DNA of 6,217 nucleotides, taken from positions 1 through 6,217 of the forward strand of contig CAZEFI010000077.1 in the NCBI GenBank assembly GCA_964511425.1. Direction: 5' to 3'. Under the pieces are notes generated by a model. That model had not been told where the DNA came from and searched no databases. It worked only from the letters and a program-made list of their open reading frames with translations. Below, piece after piece: positions 5,621 through 6,217 of this stretch. Source of the stretch: Bin55 sp964511425 (GTDB lineage: Bacteria; Pseudomonadota; Gammaproteobacteria; Pseudomonadales; Azotimanducaceae). Within the stretch, counting starts at the first letter, position 1, and every line of letters starts with the position of its first letter. The position numbers and the translations under genes were made by a program.

Positions 5621-5851
5621 GTTTCTGATATCATAGATTACTTGGCTCGGTTAAAGACCGTACCCACAGTGGTGTCGCTTGCGACCCGCATGTTAGCTTG
5701 GTATGACGCGCATTCGGCGTTGCTCGCTGATGGCGTAGCGAGGAAGGTAGTCCTTTCTCGTCTCGACCTCGAATGAAAGATTGAACCGTTCGCCGGCGCG
5801 TCCCGAGCCTACTTGCTCGACCATCGCTAAGGCGATGCTCATGGCCGAAGC
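5548..5851. repeat. Tandem repeat unit 1 (~304 bp)
   Basis: The unit starts GTTGTCACATG and recurs 304 bases later with about three quarters of bases the same by eye. It contains ACTCGG/CCGAGT (5570-5575, 5581-5586), CTCGCT/AGCGAG (5723-5728, 5737-5742) and CATCGC/GCGATG (5822-5827, 5832-5837). The first two stems are also present in unit 2. Short frames on both strands are open within the unit, but none has a ribosome binding site and the differences between units do not favour silent positions. Confidence 0.75.
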
Positions 5852-6151
5852 GTTGTTTCATGAAAGCCCAGACACTCGGCTCGGCCGAGTTCGTATTCGA
5901 GAAGGGAACAACCATAATCGCCGAGTTTCAAGTATCATAGACAATCTGGCTCGGTGAAGACCGTATCCACAGTGGTGTCGATTGTGACCCACATGTTAGC
6001 TTGGTACGACGCGCTTTTGGCGTTGCTCGCTGATGGCGTTGCGAGGTGGGTAGCCCCCTCTCGTCTCGACCTCGAATGGAAGATTAAATTTTCCGCCCGC
6101 GCGTCCTGAGCCTCATTGTCCAACTGTCGTGACGGCGATGCCGGTGCACTT
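5852..6151. repeat. Tandem repeat unit 2 (~300 bp)
   Basis: This diverged copy of unit 1 begins GTTGTTTCATG. Its first stem is stronger than in unit 1: ACTCGGC (5874-5880) pairs with GCCGAGT (5884-5890) around TCG. The second stem is CTCGC/GCGAG (6026-6030, 6041-6045), and the third is poorly kept. Long identical islands include CACAGTGGTGTCG and CTCGTCTCGACCTCGAATG. The minus-strand open frames here are best read as by-products of the repeat. Confidence 0.75.
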
Positions 6152-6175
6152 GTTGTTCCATGGAAGTGGACACCC
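6152..6175. repeat. Start of a possible third repeat unit
   Basis: GTTGTTCCATGGAAG and a following GGACACCCTA resemble the opening of units 1 and 2, at the expected spacing. Similarity fades by about 6175. The last ~40 bases of the window hold nothing I can assign. Confidence 0.35.
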
Positions 6176-6217
6176 TAGGTAATTAATTTGGGTGCCTCGA
6201 TCGGTGAGTCGTTCTCG

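Noticed and set aside
5556..5940. A 26-codon frame at the same place in both repeat units (5556-5636 and 5860-5940)
   Set aside because: About 80% of bases but only 15 of 26 residues match, so most differences change amino acids; there is no ribosome binding site. The shared length is probably inherited without selection.
5631..6123. Minus-strand frames of 94 and 62 codons across the repeats
   Set aside because: Both lie wholly in the diverged repeat, have no ribosome binding site, and have low-complexity Ser/Arg/Thr-rich products.

Overview
This is a stretch of bacterial DNA with moderate GC content. It probably comes from a gammaproteobacterium: the only recognisable protein, a C-terminal tail at the left edge, resembles the end of NorM/MdtK-type MATE efflux pumps. 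That assignment is tentative. The region looks accessory, with uncharacterised genes, a partly decayed gene duplication, very small genes, and a tandem DNA repeat at the right end.

Left edge (1-389). The last ~49 codons of the MATE-like gene end at 152. A gene-free stretch follows, holding two weak promoter candidates, a 14-bp perfect palindrome (232-245), and a striking folded leader (316-390). In that leader the ribosome binding site and first base of the next gene are fully paired with an upstream complementary arm.

Centre (390-4625). A two-gene module occurs twice in tandem. Copy A is a secreted two-domain protein (390-1508), joined by a GTGA overlap to a membrane-anchored protein (1505-2902) with a large outer domain bearing eight cysteines. 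In copy B the first gene survives only as a diverged, stop-containing C-terminal remnant (2932-3240). The second gene (3237-4625) is collinear along its whole length, but its equivalent start is CTG and one in-frame TAA separates the membrane anchor from an otherwise open 407-codon domain. The outer domains of the paralogs are roughly 60% identical by eye. This layout (a full secreted protein plus partner, followed by a truncated tail plus partner paralog) resembles orphan toxin-immunity cassettes, but no toxin or immunity family is recognised. The secreted protein carries a zincin-like motif that lacks its first histidine.

Right side (4626-5620). An intergenic stretch with two inverted repeats leads to a divergent pair of very small genes: a 49-codon minus-strand gene with an excellent ribosome binding site (4807-4956), and a 64-codon plus-strand gene (5066-5260) preceded by an extended -10 promoter and a GC-rich hairpin. 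A third small gene (5369-5620) has a good sigma-70 type promoter, but its last ~24 codons lie inside the repeat described next.

Right end (5548-6217). Two diverged tandem copies of a ~300-bp element, and the start of a possible third, hold conserved stem-loops and no convincing gene.
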